From an uncultured Pelagibacteraceae bacterium (GTDB lineage Bacteria > Pseudomonadota > Alphaproteobacteria > Pelagibacterales > Pelagibacteraceae), in NCBI GenBank assembly GCA_902629575.1, contig CACORJ010000002.1, forward strand, positions 62,001-126,000: a DNA stretch of 64,000 nt, given 5' to 3'. Positions 16,402 to 25,476 of the stretch are shown here, piece by piece. Numbering within the stretch: the first letter of the stretch is position 1; each line of letters begins with the position of its first letter. The position numbers and the translations under genes are program-made. The notes below the pieces were generated by a model. The model worked only from the letters and a program-made list of their open reading frames with translations, had not been told where the DNA came from and ran no database searches.

Positions 16402-16653
16402 TTATACTGAAAGATAGATACCTACTGCACTAAAAATTACCAAGAAGAATAAAAATATAGAAATATTTTTCTTGTTCTCCTTATCTTGTATTTTTTGAGC
16501 TCTAGCTTTTAGTATATTGATATCAACTTTTTTAGATGGTTTATCCTGATGTTTCAAAGGCTTATCAGCTGTCTTTATGAGCTTTGGGGTCTCCTCAATA
16601 TAGACACTCGCTTCTGCTTCTAAGCCTTTTTTTAACATATTCCAATTAAACAC
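16402..16653 (-). CDS. Small hypothetical membrane protein (83 residues)
   Basis: The first 60 residues are charged and probably cytoplasmic. The last 20 (SIFLFFLVIFSAVGIYLSV) form a single transmembrane helix at the extreme C-terminus. The pre-membrane segment shares the DIN-x-L-x-x-R/A-x-x-x-x-x-Q-x-x-E-x-x-K spacing with the downstream 68-residue protein, suggesting an old tandem duplication. No function can be assigned. Confidence 0.65.
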   Translation of the reverse strand: MFNWNMLKKGLEAEASVYIEETPKLIKTADKPLKHQDKPSKKVDINILKARAQKIQDKENKKNISIFLFFLVIFSAVGIYLSV

Positions 16654-16683
16654 AATTTTTTTTTAATTCAAAGTTTCAATGTT

Positions 16684-16722
16684 CAAAATGGGGCTAATTT
16701 AAATTGACAAGTGACCATTTTG
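16684..16722. repeat. Inverted repeat flanking the -35 of the regulator promoter
   Basis: caaaatgg at 16684-16691 and its exact complement ccattttg at 16715-16722 lie on either side of the ttgaca box at 16704-16709, 23 bp apart. The spacing and position suit an operator for a dimeric winged-helix protein, possibly autoregulation by the gene at 16747. This is inference from position only. Confidence 0.45.
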
Positions 16723-16732
16723 GGTCTCTAAT
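16704..16732 (+). promoter_or_regulatory. Sigma-70-type promoter for the double winged-helix regulator
   Basis: A perfect -35 box ttgaca (16704-16709) is followed, after 17 bp, by tctaat (16727-16732), a five-of-six match to the -10 consensus. The ATG at 16747 is 14 bp downstream of the -10, so the leader would be very short. The promoter lies within an 8 bp inverted repeat. Confidence 0.55.
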
Positions 16733-16746
16733 AAAATCTAAAAATT

Positions 16747-17724
16747 ATGGATATAAATCAAATAGATTTTTCAAAAACACTAAATGATGATCAAGTCTAC
16801 GAGAGTATAATGAATAATTATTCGAAGCTAAGCAAAGAATGGATTTCGCATCAATGGATTTGGATGAATAATGTTTATCTGGCATTTAAAGATCATTACA
16901 AATACATGATAGTAGTTTCGCTAATTGAAAAAACACTTCAATTTTATGACCAGATGAATGTTCAATATTCTTATGATGAATTTTATTCTTTTTCATATGT
17001 ACAAATTGAAAAATTTAGTATTTCTGAGCTTTGCGAAAAATTAAATTTACCTAAAGAAACAGTAAGAAGAAAAGTTATAGAGCTTGAAAAAGAAGGAGTG
17101 ATTATTCGTTCTAAGAAAAAAATTATAATCAATCGAAAAGCTTTTCCTTTAGTTAAACCAGAAAATCAAATAAAAATCTCATCAAAATATATTTATTTAG
17201 TTTATGAAAATCTTTGGAGTGAAAGAATTTATTCAAAAAAACTTAATCAAAAAAATATAGAGCACGTAATAAAAAAAAATTTTACTTTATGCTGGAGATG
17301 GTATTACAGAATGCAAATTCCTCTTGTGATCGGTTATGATAAGTTTATGGAAGATTTAACATCATTTCATATTTGGGGTACAATTTGTATGAATCAGGTG
17401 TTGAATATGTCAAAAGAACTTAATGACAATGAACAGAAACTGCCATTAGATTATTTAACTACGAGTAAAAAACTTATTGAAAACGTGGGAACATCTTCAG
17501 GTATCAGTGCCATGTCGATCTCTGAAATGACAAAAATTCCTCGCGCAACAATTATTAGAAAATGTAAAGATTTAATTAAAAGGGATCTAATTAAAGTTAA
17601 TGAAAAAAAACAATATGTTTTAACATCTTTAAATTTTAAAAAAATTTTACCGTATCAAACAGAAGCTTTTAAATTTAAAGCTAAATTCATACGTAAAATT
17701 TTGAATCTTCTTGTAATTTCGTAA
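16747..17724 (+). CDS. Transcriptional regulator with two winged-helix HTH domains
   Basis: The 325-residue cytoplasmic protein has two separate helix-turn-helix units. One lies around residues 90-130 (SISELCEKLNLPKETVRRKV, then LEKEGVIIRSKKKIIINRK). A second lies around 255-300 (MSISEMTKIPRATIIRKCKD, then IKRDLIKVNEKKQYVLTS). Each recognition helix is followed by a basic wing. The middle (about 140-240) is aromatic-rich and helical and may be a sensing or dimerisation domain. I do not recognise the family. It may control itself or the transporter gene at 17780, which starts 55 bp downstream on the same strand. Confidence 0.75.
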   Translation: MDINQIDFSKTLNDDQVYESIMNNYSKLSKEWISHQWIWMNNVYLAFKDHYKYMIVVSLIEKTLQFYDQMNVQYSYDEFYSFSYVQIEKFSISELCEKLNLPKETVRRKVIELEKEGVIIRSKKKIIINRKAFPLVKPENQIKISSKYIYLVYENLWSERIYSKKLNQKNIEHVIKKNFTLCWRWYYRMQIPLVIGYDKFMEDLTSFHIWGTICMNQVLNMSKELNDNEQKLPLDYLTTSKKLIENVGTSSGISAMSISEMTKIPRATIIRKCKDLIKRDLIKVNEKKQYVLTSLNFKKILPYQTEAFKFKAKFIRKILNLLVIS

Positions 17725-17779
17725 ATTTTAAATAAATTATAAAATATACAATTGCGGATAATATTTTCAGAGGGGGTCT

Positions 17780-18631
17780 ATGGAAATAGTAACAAAAATT
17801 GCACCAATTATTTTAGCATTAATAATGCTCGGATTGGGTTTGGGTTTAAAAATTGAGAACTTTGCAAGAGTATTAAAAACACCAAAAGATTTTTTTGTTG
17901 GTTTTTTTTCACAATTAATAATTCTTCCAGTTATTGCTTATCTATTAATAATAATTTTAAAAGTATCTCCTGAAATTGCAATTGGAGTAATGATCATTGC
18001 AGCTGCACCAGGTGGAGTTACATCAAATATATTAACTAAGTTTGCAAATGGAGATGTTGCATTATCAATCACTTTAACAGCTATAATTAGTTTAATTAGT
18101 ATCATTACAGTTCCTTTAATAATTTTTACATCTGCTGATTTATTTGGAATTACAAGTTTCTCAAAAGAAATCTCCATGAGTGGTATTGCAATAAAAATGT
18201 TTTTAGTTGTTACAGTGCCTGTTATTTTAGGAATGGTTATCAGAAAATTTGCTGAAAACTTTGTAACTTCTAAAATAGCAATATTCAATAAAATTAATAT
18301 CATATTTTTTATTATTTTTTTTATAGCTGCGTTTTACCAAGAGAGAGAAAGCTTTATTGATTTTTTAAAACAAGCTGGCTTAATTGTTTTAATTTTAAAT
18401 CTAACAATGATGATTATAGCTTATTATCTTGCAAAAGCTTTTGCATCAGGAATTAAACAAATGAAATGTATTGCTTTAGAGTGTGGTCTTCAGAATGGTA
18501 CTTTAGCAATATTTGTTTCTACACAAATTTTTGGTACCGATATAATATATGTAACTCCAACAGCAGCATATGCACTAATGATGTACATAACAGGTCTTTT
18601 ATTTGTTTTCTTTCTCAGAAATAAAACTTAA
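17780..18631 (+). CDS. Bile acid:sodium symporter (BASS) family transporter
   Basis: A 283-residue protein with about nine or ten hydrophobic helices. The AAAPGGVTSNILTKFANGDVALSITLTAI segment carries the conserved P-G-G and N/S residues of the first crossover motif of BASS transporters, and ECGLQNGTLAIFVS is the second (E-x-G-x-Q-N). A strong SD (AGAGGGGG) precedes the ATG at 17780. Members import organic acids with sodium; the substrate is unknown. It overlaps the convergent oxidoreductase by 4 bp. Confidence 0.9.
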   Translation: MEIVTKIAPIILALIMLGLGLGLKIENFARVLKTPKDFFVGFFSQLIILPVIAYLLIIILKVSPEIAIGVMIIAAAPGGVTSNILTKFANGDVALSITLTAIISLISIITVPLIIFTSADLFGITSFSKEISMSGIAIKMFLVVTVPVILGMVIRKFAENFVTSKIAIFNKINIIFFIIFFIAAFYQERESFIDFLKQAGLIVLILNLTMMIIAYYLAKAFASGIKQMKCIALECGLQNGTLAIFVSTQIFGTDIIYVTPTAAYALMMYITGLLFVFFLRNKT

Positions 18632-21072
18632 TCATTTTTAAAATTAGTTTGCTTTAAAGGCTTATCGATTACATCAATAGGATATTTCTTTTTTTCTACC
18701 TCAATGAATAAGTTTTTGTTTTGAAGTTCTTCAGTAGAGAAAACATTTTCTATATAACCAAAAGATATGTTCTTTTTAAAATTGAATGAATAATTTCCAG
18801 AAGTTGATCTTCCTATTATCTTATTATCCAAATATATAGGCTCATCGTGAAGTAATAATGGTTCGCCAGGTTTACTATCTTGCAAAGTAAACATTGCAAA
18901 TTTTCTTTTAACCTTATGTTTATTAATTTTTTCTAAGGCTTTTTTACCTATGAAATCTATATTTTTTTTGTTTGAAATTGTGAAGGATAATCCAGCTTGA
19001 TATTGATTTTCCTCAGGAGAAATATCGTGTCCCCAATGTAAGAAGCCACTTTCCATTCTCATAATATCCATTGCATGCATTCCACAATTTGAGAGGTTAA
19101 ATTCCTTACCTTTTTCAATAAGTAATTCATATATTTGTTTAGCTTCTCCTATTTTTACATAAAGTTCGTAACCTAATTCCCCCACATAAGATAACCTTTG
19201 GGCCCAAACATTTATTTCATTAATTTTTATATTTTTTGCTGTTCCAAATCTGAAAACATCATTATCAAAATTATCTTTGCTTATTGTTTTAATTAGTTCT
19301 CTACTTTTAGGTCCAAATAATCCAAAAACACAATAATCATCTGTAACATCTTTCAAATCAATATTGTCAGGAAGATGCTTAATAATATGAAATTTATCTC
19401 TTTCTCGTGTAGCTGCTGAGCTTATTATTCTAAAATGATTTTCATTTAAACATACAATTGTTAAATCTGTTTCTATACCACCATCTGGATTTAACATATG
19501 TGTATAAACACATTTTCCAACTTCATTTTTTATATTGGCTGTACAAATTCTCTGTAGTTCTTGATGGGCTAGATTTGATTTGATTTCAAACTTAGAAAAA
19601 GGAGTTAAATCAAATAATCCTACATTTCTAATTGTATTATTTGTCTCATATTCTGCGGATGGATACCAGCTCTGATAGTTATAACTATAGTTGTATTCCG
19701 CTTTTTCTCCATCTAAAGCAAACCACATTGGCCTTTCATATCCACCCGAAACCCCAAAGCATGCCCCAAAACTTTTTAAGTCTTCATGATGAGGAAGAGT
19801 TTTAATATTTCTTGAAGTTTTATGTTGTTTAAAAGGCCAATGCATTCCATATAAGTCTCCAAGAGACTCTGTAATTCTTTTTTTAATGAAGTTTAATTCA
19901 GAATGAAATTTCTGGAATCTTTTTATGTCATAACAAAAAATATCTTCATTTATATGACCATTTATCATCCACTCAGCAGTAACTTTGCCAACACCCCCTC
20001 CGCTTCCAATACCAATACTGTTTAAGCCACAACAAACAAAAAAATTTTTTATTTCTGGTACTTCTCCTAATAAAGAGTTTGTATCTGGTGTAAATGATTC
20101 AGGTCCTGAAAAAAATTTTCTTATACCTGCTGTCTCTAGAACCGGAAATCTTTTTATAGCAGAATTGAGATATGGCTCAAAATGTTCAAAATTTTCTTGA
20201 AATTCTCCAAATGAGAAATCCTCAGGTACCTTATTTGATTTATTCCATGCTGGGATTGAATTACCTTCAAAAATTCCTAACAGAATTTTACCTGCATCTT
20301 CTTTAATATATATTCTGTTATCAAAATCTCTTATAGTTGGTAACGTTTTTGATAAATTATTAATCGGCTCAGAAATTACATAAAAATGTTCCGCAGGATA
20401 AAGAGGAACGCTCACACCAACTTTTTCTCCAATTTGTCTAGACCACATTCCTGATGCTAAAACAATATATTCACAATCAATTTTTTGACCATTAACCATA
20501 ACACCAGAAATTTTTCCTTTTTTTGTAAGAATTTCTTCAACCGGAGATTTTTCAAATATTTTTACACCTTCAATTCTGGCAGCTTTTGCTAACATATGTG
20601 TAACACCTGAAGGGTCAGCAGCACCATCTCCTGGCATGAAAATTCCTCCTATAACATCTTGAGTGTTAACAATGGGGTAATCTTTTTTAATTTGCTCTTT
20701 ATCTAAAATTTTTACGTTTACATTAAAAAGTTGAGCCGTAGTAGCTTGTCTCAAAAGTTCTTGCCATCTACCTTTATTTTCAGCTATTGAAAGTGCTCCG
20801 TTTAATCTTAAACCCGCTGAATGATCTACCTTTTTTTCAAGTTCTTTATACAGATCTAGAGTATATTTTCTTATTTTTGTAATTGCTGCTGAAGGACCTA
20901 ATTGACTAACAAGTCCAGCCGCATGCCAAGTTGTTCCAGAGGTTAATTGATCCCTTTCTAAGAGAATTGTATCTTTCCACCCAAATTTTGCTAAGTGATA
21001 AGCTACGGAACATCCAATAACTCCCCCACCAATTACAACCGTTTTTACTGATTGAGGTAAATTTTTACTCAT
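18628..21072 (-). CDS. Dimethylglycine/sarcosine dehydrogenase-like flavoprotein
   Basis: The 814-residue protein has an N-terminal DAO-type FAD domain (GGGVIG at 15-20) with the [11 protein letters not shown] block, in which His50 matches the covalent FAD attachment site of dimethylglycine dehydrogenase. The C-terminal half (about 430-800) is a GcvT-like tetrahydrofolate-binding aminomethyltransferase domain ([26 protein letters not shown]). This architecture and length fit demethylation of dimethylglycine or sarcosine with transfer of the one-carbon unit to folate. It overlaps the upstream epimerase gene by 8 bp. Confidence 0.88.
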   Translation of the reverse strand: MSKNLPQSVKTVVIGGGVIGCSVAYHLAKFGWKDTILLERDQLTSGTTWHAAGLVSQLGPSAAITKIRKYTLDLYKELEKKVDHSAGLRLNGALSIAENKGRWQELLRQATTAQLFNVNVKILDKEQIKKDYPIVNTQDVIGGIFMPGDGAADPSGVTHMLAKAARIEGVKIFEKSPVEEILTKKGKISGVMVNGQKIDCEYIVLASGMWSRQIGEKVGVSVPLYPAEHFYVISEPINNLSKTLPTIRDFDNRIYIKEDAGKILLGIFEGNSIPAWNKSNKVPEDFSFGEFQENFEHFEPYLNSAIKRFPVLETAGIRKFFSGPESFTPDTNSLLGEVPEIKNFFVCCGLNSIGIGSGGGVGKVTAEWMINGHINEDIFCYDIKRFQKFHSELNFIKKRITESLGDLYGMHWPFKQHKTSRNIKTLPHHEDLKSFGACFGVSGGYERPMWFALDGEKAEYNYSYNYQSWYPSAEYETNNTIRNVGLFDLTPFSKFEIKSNLAHQELQRICTANIKNEVGKCVYTHMLNPDGGIETDLTIVCLNENHFRIISSAATRERDKFHIIKHLPDNIDLKDVTDDYCVFGLFGPKSRELIKTISKDNFDNDVFRFGTAKNIKINEINVWAQRLSYVGELGYELYVKIGEAKQIYELLIEKGKEFNLSNCGMHAMDIMRMESGFLHWGHDISPEENQYQAGLSFTISNKKNIDFIGKKALEKINKHKVKRKFAMFTLQDSKPGEPLLLHDEPIYLDNKIIGRSTSGNYSFNFKKNISFGYIENVFSTEELQNKNLFIEVEKKKYPIDVIDKPLKQTNFKND

Positions 21073-22123
21073 TTAATCTCTTTTCATGATAAATCATTTT
21101 CTCAAGTGAACTTTTTAAATTTATTTTAATACTCCAATTCGGAAAATCTTTTTTAAATTTTGAATTATCCGAAATCCACCATACATGATCGCCAATTCTA
21201 TTTTTACTTAAAATTTTAAAATTACTTTTTTTTCCACTTAAGTTCTCAATCATTTCAATTGCTTCAAGTATAGAACAGCTATTCTCTCTTCCTCCACCTA
21301 AATTATAAACCTTACCACCCCTTAATGGTTTATTTAAGAATTGATCAAAGGCATTTACTACATCCATACTGTGAATATTATCACGAACCTGTTTTCCTTT
21401 ATAACCAAATATTGAATATTCTTTTCCAGACAAAATAGATTTCACTAAATAAGATAAAAAGCCATGTAGTTGAGCTCCAGAATGACTCTCTCCTGTTAAA
21501 CATCCTCCTCTAAAAGTTACTGTTTTCAAATTAAAATATTTTCCGTATTCTTGAACTAAAAGATCAGCTGCTGATTTAGATACACCAAATAAAGAATGAG
21601 TGGTTTGATCTATAGACATACTCTCATTGATTCCTCTTTTATAAAAAATATGTTTTTTATCAATTTCATATCTAAATCTTTTTTCTTTTAAGGGAAGGTA
21701 ATTAGGTCTATCTCCGTAAACTTTATTTGTTGAAGTAAAAATAAATGATGCGTCTGGGCAGTAAATTCTTAATGCCTCTAGAAGATTTAAAGTTCCATTA
21801 GCATTAACTTCAAAATCTGTGATTGGTTCCTTCGCAGCCCAATCGTGTGATGGTTGAGCAGCAGTATGAATAACTGATTTTATTTTTTTTCCAAATTTTT
21901 TAAAAATATAGAAAACCTTTTTTTTATCTCTGATATCAATTGAAAAATGATTATATCTTTTGTTTTTTTTTAAGATTAATTCCTTCCACTTATTACTCCC
22001 AATTTTTCCAAAAAAATATCTTCTAAGATCATTATCGATGCCTAAAACAGTTTTTTTTTTATTCAAATAAAACAGAGAAGCATCAAAACCAATTAATCCT
22101 ATAGATCCAGTAATTAAAATCAT
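21065..22123 (-). CDS. NAD-dependent epimerase, CDP-paratose 2-epimerase-like
   Basis: I start the gene at the ATG at 22121-22123, directly before [18 protein letters not shown], rather than at an in-frame TTG at 22183 that would add a 20-residue tail. The resulting 352-residue SDR protein has [12 protein letters not shown] and [20 protein letters not shown], blocks characteristic of CDP-tyvelose/paratose 2-epimerases, and the Y-x-x-x-K catalytic pair in the [14 protein letters not shown] region appears shifted or replaced (Phe before GVSK). It should act on a nucleotide sugar for envelope glycan. It is transcribed upstream of the dimethylglycine dehydrogenase-like gene. Confidence 0.82.
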   Translation of the reverse strand: MILITGSIGLIGFDASLFYLNKKKTVLGIDNDLRRYFFGKIGSNKWKELILKKNKRYNHFSIDIRDKKKVFYIFKKFGKKIKSVIHTAAQPSHDWAAKEPITDFEVNANGTLNLLEALRIYCPDASFIFTSTNKVYGDRPNYLPLKEKRFRYEIDKKHIFYKRGINESMSIDQTTHSLFGVSKSAADLLVQEYGKYFNLKTVTFRGGCLTGESHSGAQLHGFLSYLVKSILSGKEYSIFGYKGKQVRDNIHSMDVVNAFDQFLNKPLRGGKVYNLGGGRENSCSILEAIEMIENLSGKKSNFKILSKNRIGDHVWWISDNSKFKKDFPNWSIKINLKSSLEKMIYHEKRLNE

Positions 22124-22191
22124 TTTTAAGTTGTTTGATAAATTTAAACTAATGTATATTCTAAAATATAAATTATTAAACAAAATACTCT

Positions 22192-23196
22192 ATGAAAATA
22201 TTAATCACTGGTTCATCTGGATTTATAGGATTTCATCTTTCTAAACTTTTTTTATCAAAAGGGCACAAGGTTTATGGGATTGATAGCATGAACAGCTATT
22301 ACGATGTAAAATTGAAAAGAAAAAGACTCAATATTTTAAAAAAATATGAAAATTTTTCATTTACTAAAATTAATATAGAAAATGAAAAAAAACTTAATAT
22401 TATATTTAAAAAATTCAGGCCAAAAGTTGTAGTTCACCTAGCAGCACAAGCTGGAGTAAGATATAGTATTAGGAAACCTAGAGTATATTTGGGATCTAAT
22501 ATAAATGGATCATTCAATATAATTGAAGCTTCACACAAAACAAATGTTAAGCATTTAATTATGGCTTCTAGCTCATCAGTTTATGGCGCAAATAAAAAAA
22601 TTCCTTTTAAAGAAACTGATAAAGCTGAAACTCAATTAAGTATTTATGCAGCTACTAAAAAAGCAAATGAAAGTATGGCACACTCATATTCAAACATATG
22701 GAACATACCAATAACTATGTTAAGATTTTTTACTGTCTATGGTCCATGGGGAAGACCTGATATGGCTTTATTCAAATTTACAAAAAGAGTTTTAGAAAAT
22801 AAGAAAATAGACATTTATAATTATGGAAAAATGCATAGGGACTTCACTTATATTGATGATATCGTAAAAGGGATACAGCTCTTGATAAATAAAGCACCAA
22901 AATTAAATCAAAATGGGAAATATAGAAATGACAGTTTATCCCCAGTTGCACCTTTTAGAATTCTCAATATCGGTAACACAAAAAAAGTTTATTTATTAAA
23001 TTTTATAAAACAAATTGAATTAATTTTAGGAAAAAAAGCTTTAAGAAATTATATGCCATTACAACAAGGTGATGTTAAGCAAACTTTATCCGACACAAAA
23101 CTTCTTAAAGAAATAACTGGCTATAATCCAAGGACTAGTTACAAAACAGGAATAAAAAAGTTTATAGATTGGTATAAAAAATATTATTATAGTTAA
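22192..23196 (+). CDS. NAD-dependent epimerase, UDP-glucuronate 4-epimerase-like
   Basis: The 334-residue SDR protein begins MKILITGSSGFIGFHLSKLF and continues with GIDSMNSYYDVKLKRKRL, the signature of UDP-glucuronate 4-epimerases (CapI/LspL type). HLAAQAGVRYSIRKPRVY, ASSSSVYGANKKIPF and IYAATKKANE (YxxxK) complete the active site. It would make UDP-galacturonate from UDP-glucuronate for surface polysaccharide. It is followed 27 bp later by a GT4 gene. Confidence 0.88.
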   Translation: MKILITGSSGFIGFHLSKLFLSKGHKVYGIDSMNSYYDVKLKRKRLNILKKYENFSFTKINIENEKKLNIIFKKFRPKVVVHLAAQAGVRYSIRKPRVYLGSNINGSFNIIEASHKTNVKHLIMASSSSVYGANKKIPFKETDKAETQLSIYAATKKANESMAHSYSNIWNIPITMLRFFTVYGPWGRPDMALFKFTKRVLENKKIDIYNYGKMHRDFTYIDDIVKGIQLLINKAPKLNQNGKYRNDSLSPVAPFRILNIGNTKKVYLLNFIKQIELILGKKALRNYMPLQQGDVKQTLSDTKLLKEITGYNPRTSYKTGIKKFIDWYKKYYYS

Positions 23197-23223
23197 TGTT
23201 TATCTACACCTTCTATTTAATAG

Positions 23224-24339
23224 ATGATTAAAAACTTAAAAAAAAAAAGAATTATCTTTTTTCTTCCAAATTTTGCTAGAGGTGGTGCCTCTGAATCCAT
23301 ATTAAAGCTCATAAAATTTTTGATTGATCATAATTTTTCAATTTTAGTTATATCAATTGGAAAAAATTTTTATAGGCAAGAGCTTAAAAAAATCGGGTGC
23401 GATATATCAGAAATTAGTTCAACAAGATCATCACTTTCATTATTTAAATTAAGAAATTTAATAAAAGAAGAAATAAATAGAAGTTTTCAAAAAATTATCT
23501 TTATTTCAAATATTCATTATGCAAACGTAATTTCATTAATATCATGTTTTGGTTTAAAAAAAATTAAAATAATCTTAATTGAAAGAAGCTCAATTAGTGA
23601 ACTAAATATTTTTGAAAACCTTATATTATTTTTAAAAAATAAATTTATTTTTTTGCTTGCTAAGTATCTATACCAATTTGCAGATCTAGTAATAACAAAT
23701 TCTAAATATGAAAAAAATTTCATCGAAAAAAAATTCAAAGTTAATAAAATAAAATGTATTTATCCACCTTCTATTAAGATGGTAAAATCATTAAAAAAAT
23801 CAAAAAATGAATTAAATAATAATAAAAAAATCATCTATGTGGGAAGATTATCCAGAGAAAAAGGTGTTATTACAATACTAAAAGCCCTTTCAGAATTAAA
23901 GTCATTAAACTTTAAATTTGAAATATTTGGTGAGGGTATTGAAAAAGAAAAATTAAAACTATTTGTGAAATACAATGATTTGAATAAAAAAGTTGTATTT
24001 AAAGGTTTTCAAAAAAATCAAGATTTAATATTCAGAAATTCAAATCTTTTTATAAATGCTTCTTGGTTTGAGGGTTTACCCAATGCATTGGTTCAATCAA
24101 TAAATAATGATGTTTTTCCGATTTGTAGTAATGCCCCTGGAGGTAATATTGAAGTTATCAAAAATGGAAAATTAGGTCTGTCATTTGAATGTGAAAATGT
24201 CTTAGATTTAAAAAAAAAAATATTATTATTTTTCAAAAAAAAATTAAAAATTAATCAATCGATTAAGAGAAAACATTTATTAAATTATGTTGAAAAGAGA
24301 TCGCACCAAGAATACTTAAAAACTATTAATAATCTTTAA
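23224..24339 (+). CDS. Glycosyltransferase family 4 protein
   Basis: This 371-residue protein begins with FFLPNFARGGASESILKLIK, the GT4 acceptor loop. The donor-binding half starts near residue 200 with IIYVGRLSREKGVITILKA and ends with SWFEGLPNALVQSINN plus CSNAPGGNIEVI, matching N-acetylgalactosamine-type GT4 enzymes. It is very lysine- and isoleucine-rich, in line with local AT content. It probably acts with the epimerase just upstream in envelope polysaccharide assembly. Confidence 0.88.
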   Translation: MIKNLKKKRIIFFLPNFARGGASESILKLIKFLIDHNFSILVISIGKNFYRQELKKIGCDISEISSTRSSLSLFKLRNLIKEEINRSFQKIIFISNIHYANVISLISCFGLKKIKIILIERSSISELNIFENLILFLKNKFIFLLAKYLYQFADLVITNSKYEKNFIEKKFKVNKIKCIYPPSIKMVKSLKKSKNELNNNKKIIYVGRLSREKGVITILKALSELKSLNFKFEIFGEGIEKEKLKLFVKYNDLNKKVVFKGFQKNQDLIFRNSNLFINASWFEGLPNALVQSINNDVFPICSNAPGGNIEVIKNGKLGLSFECENVLDLKKKILLFFKKKLKINQSIKRKHLLNYVEKRSHQEYLKTINNL

Positions 24340-24348
24340 TTTCGAACA

Positions 24349-25467
24349 TTATTTAATTATACAAGAAGATGGGTCTACATACTGATGACCAAATAAATCT
24401 GCAACTGCTTTGTAGGTTACTTGTCCTTTACAAACATTTAGTCCAGCTAAGAAATTTTTATCTTCTCCCAATGCTTTTTGATAACCTTTATTTGCTAGTC
24501 TAACTAAATAAGGAAGAGTTGCTTGATTTAATGCAAAAGTAGATGTTCTAGGAACTCCTCCTGGCATATTAGCAACACAATAATGTACCACTTCATCAAC
24601 TATATATGTAGGGTTACCATGAGTTGTTGGTTTACTAGTTTCAACACATCCTCCTTGATCTATTGCAACATCGACAATTACTGAACCTCTTTTCATCAAT
24701 TTCAACATATCTTTAGTTACCAATTTTGGTGCTTCTGCTCCTGGAATTAAAACTCCACCTACAACTAAATCCGCTTCTGACACTAATCTATTTAAATCTA
24801 TTTGATCACTTTGCTCAGGTATTATTTTATCCCCAAATATTTCAACCAACTGTTTTAACCTTGCTTCAGATTTATCTACAACATGCACCTTGGCTTTCAT
24901 ACCAGTCGCTATAATCGCAGCATTTTCACCAACGACTCCGCCACCGAGAATTAATACATTAGCTGGTTCACCACCAGGTGCCCCACCTAATAATACTCCT
25001 CTACCTTTTTGATTTTTTTCAAGACAATGAGCTCCTGCTTGAACTGACATACGACCAGCAACTGCACTCATTGGAGCTAGCAATGGAAGTCTGCCATTAT
25101 CATCTGTTACAGTTTCATAAGCAATATTTATACTTTTTGATTTTATTAACCCCTCTGTCAACTCTTTTGCAGCAGCAAGATGTAAGTAAGTGTAAATAAT
25201 TTGATTTTCTCTTATCATGTCAACTTCGACTTTTTGAGGCTCTTTAACTTTTACAATTATTTCTGAGTCGTTAAAAATATCTGAGGCTTTATTAACAATT
25301 TTTGCTCCAGCATTTATGTACTGTTCATTTTCAAAACCTGCTTCGAAGCCACCATTATTTTCAACTAACACTTCATGACCTTCGGATATGAGTGTTTTTA
25401 CACTTTCAGGGGTTAAGCCAATTCGATTCTCTTGTGGTTTTATTTCTTTTGGGACGCCTATTTTCAT
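24349..25467 (-). CDS. ald: Alanine dehydrogenase
   Basis: The 372-residue protein begins MKIGVPKEIKPQENRIGLTP, the conserved alanine dehydrogenase start. It has the YTYLHLAAA block, the dinucleotide-binding GGGVVGENAA and the VDVAIDQGGCVETSKPTTH signature. It interconverts alanine and pyruvate plus ammonia with NAD. The gene lies 9 bp downstream of an omega-aminotransferase that would generate alanine from pyruvate, next to a taurine importer. In taurine users such a pair regenerates the pyruvate acceptor. Confidence 0.96.
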   Translation of the reverse strand: MKIGVPKEIKPQENRIGLTPESVKTLISEGHEVLVENNGGFEAGFENEQYINAGAKIVNKASDIFNDSEIIVKVKEPQKVEVDMIRENQIIYTYLHLAAAKELTEGLIKSKSINIAYETVTDDNGRLPLLAPMSAVAGRMSVQAGAHCLEKNQKGRGVLLGGAPGGEPANVLILGGGVVGENAAIIATGMKAKVHVVDKSEARLKQLVEIFGDKIIPEQSDQIDLNRLVSEADLVVGGVLIPGAEAPKLVTKDMLKLMKRGSVIVDVAIDQGGCVETSKPTTHGNPTYIVDEVVHYCVANMPGGVPRTSTFALNQATLPYLVRLANKGYQKALGEDKNFLAGLNVCKGQVTYKAVADLFGHQYVDPSSCIIK

Positions 25468-25476
25468 TATTGAAGG

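Noticed and set aside
17938-18303. 121-residue minus-strand frame opposite the BASS transporter
   Set aside because: Hydrophobic because it mirrors membrane helices on the other strand; the plus-strand gene has the family motifs and a strong SD.
22124-22183. TTG-started extension of the paratose-epimerase-like protein
   Set aside because: The extra 20 residues precede the conserved Rossmann start and have no family match; the ATG at 22123 fits better.
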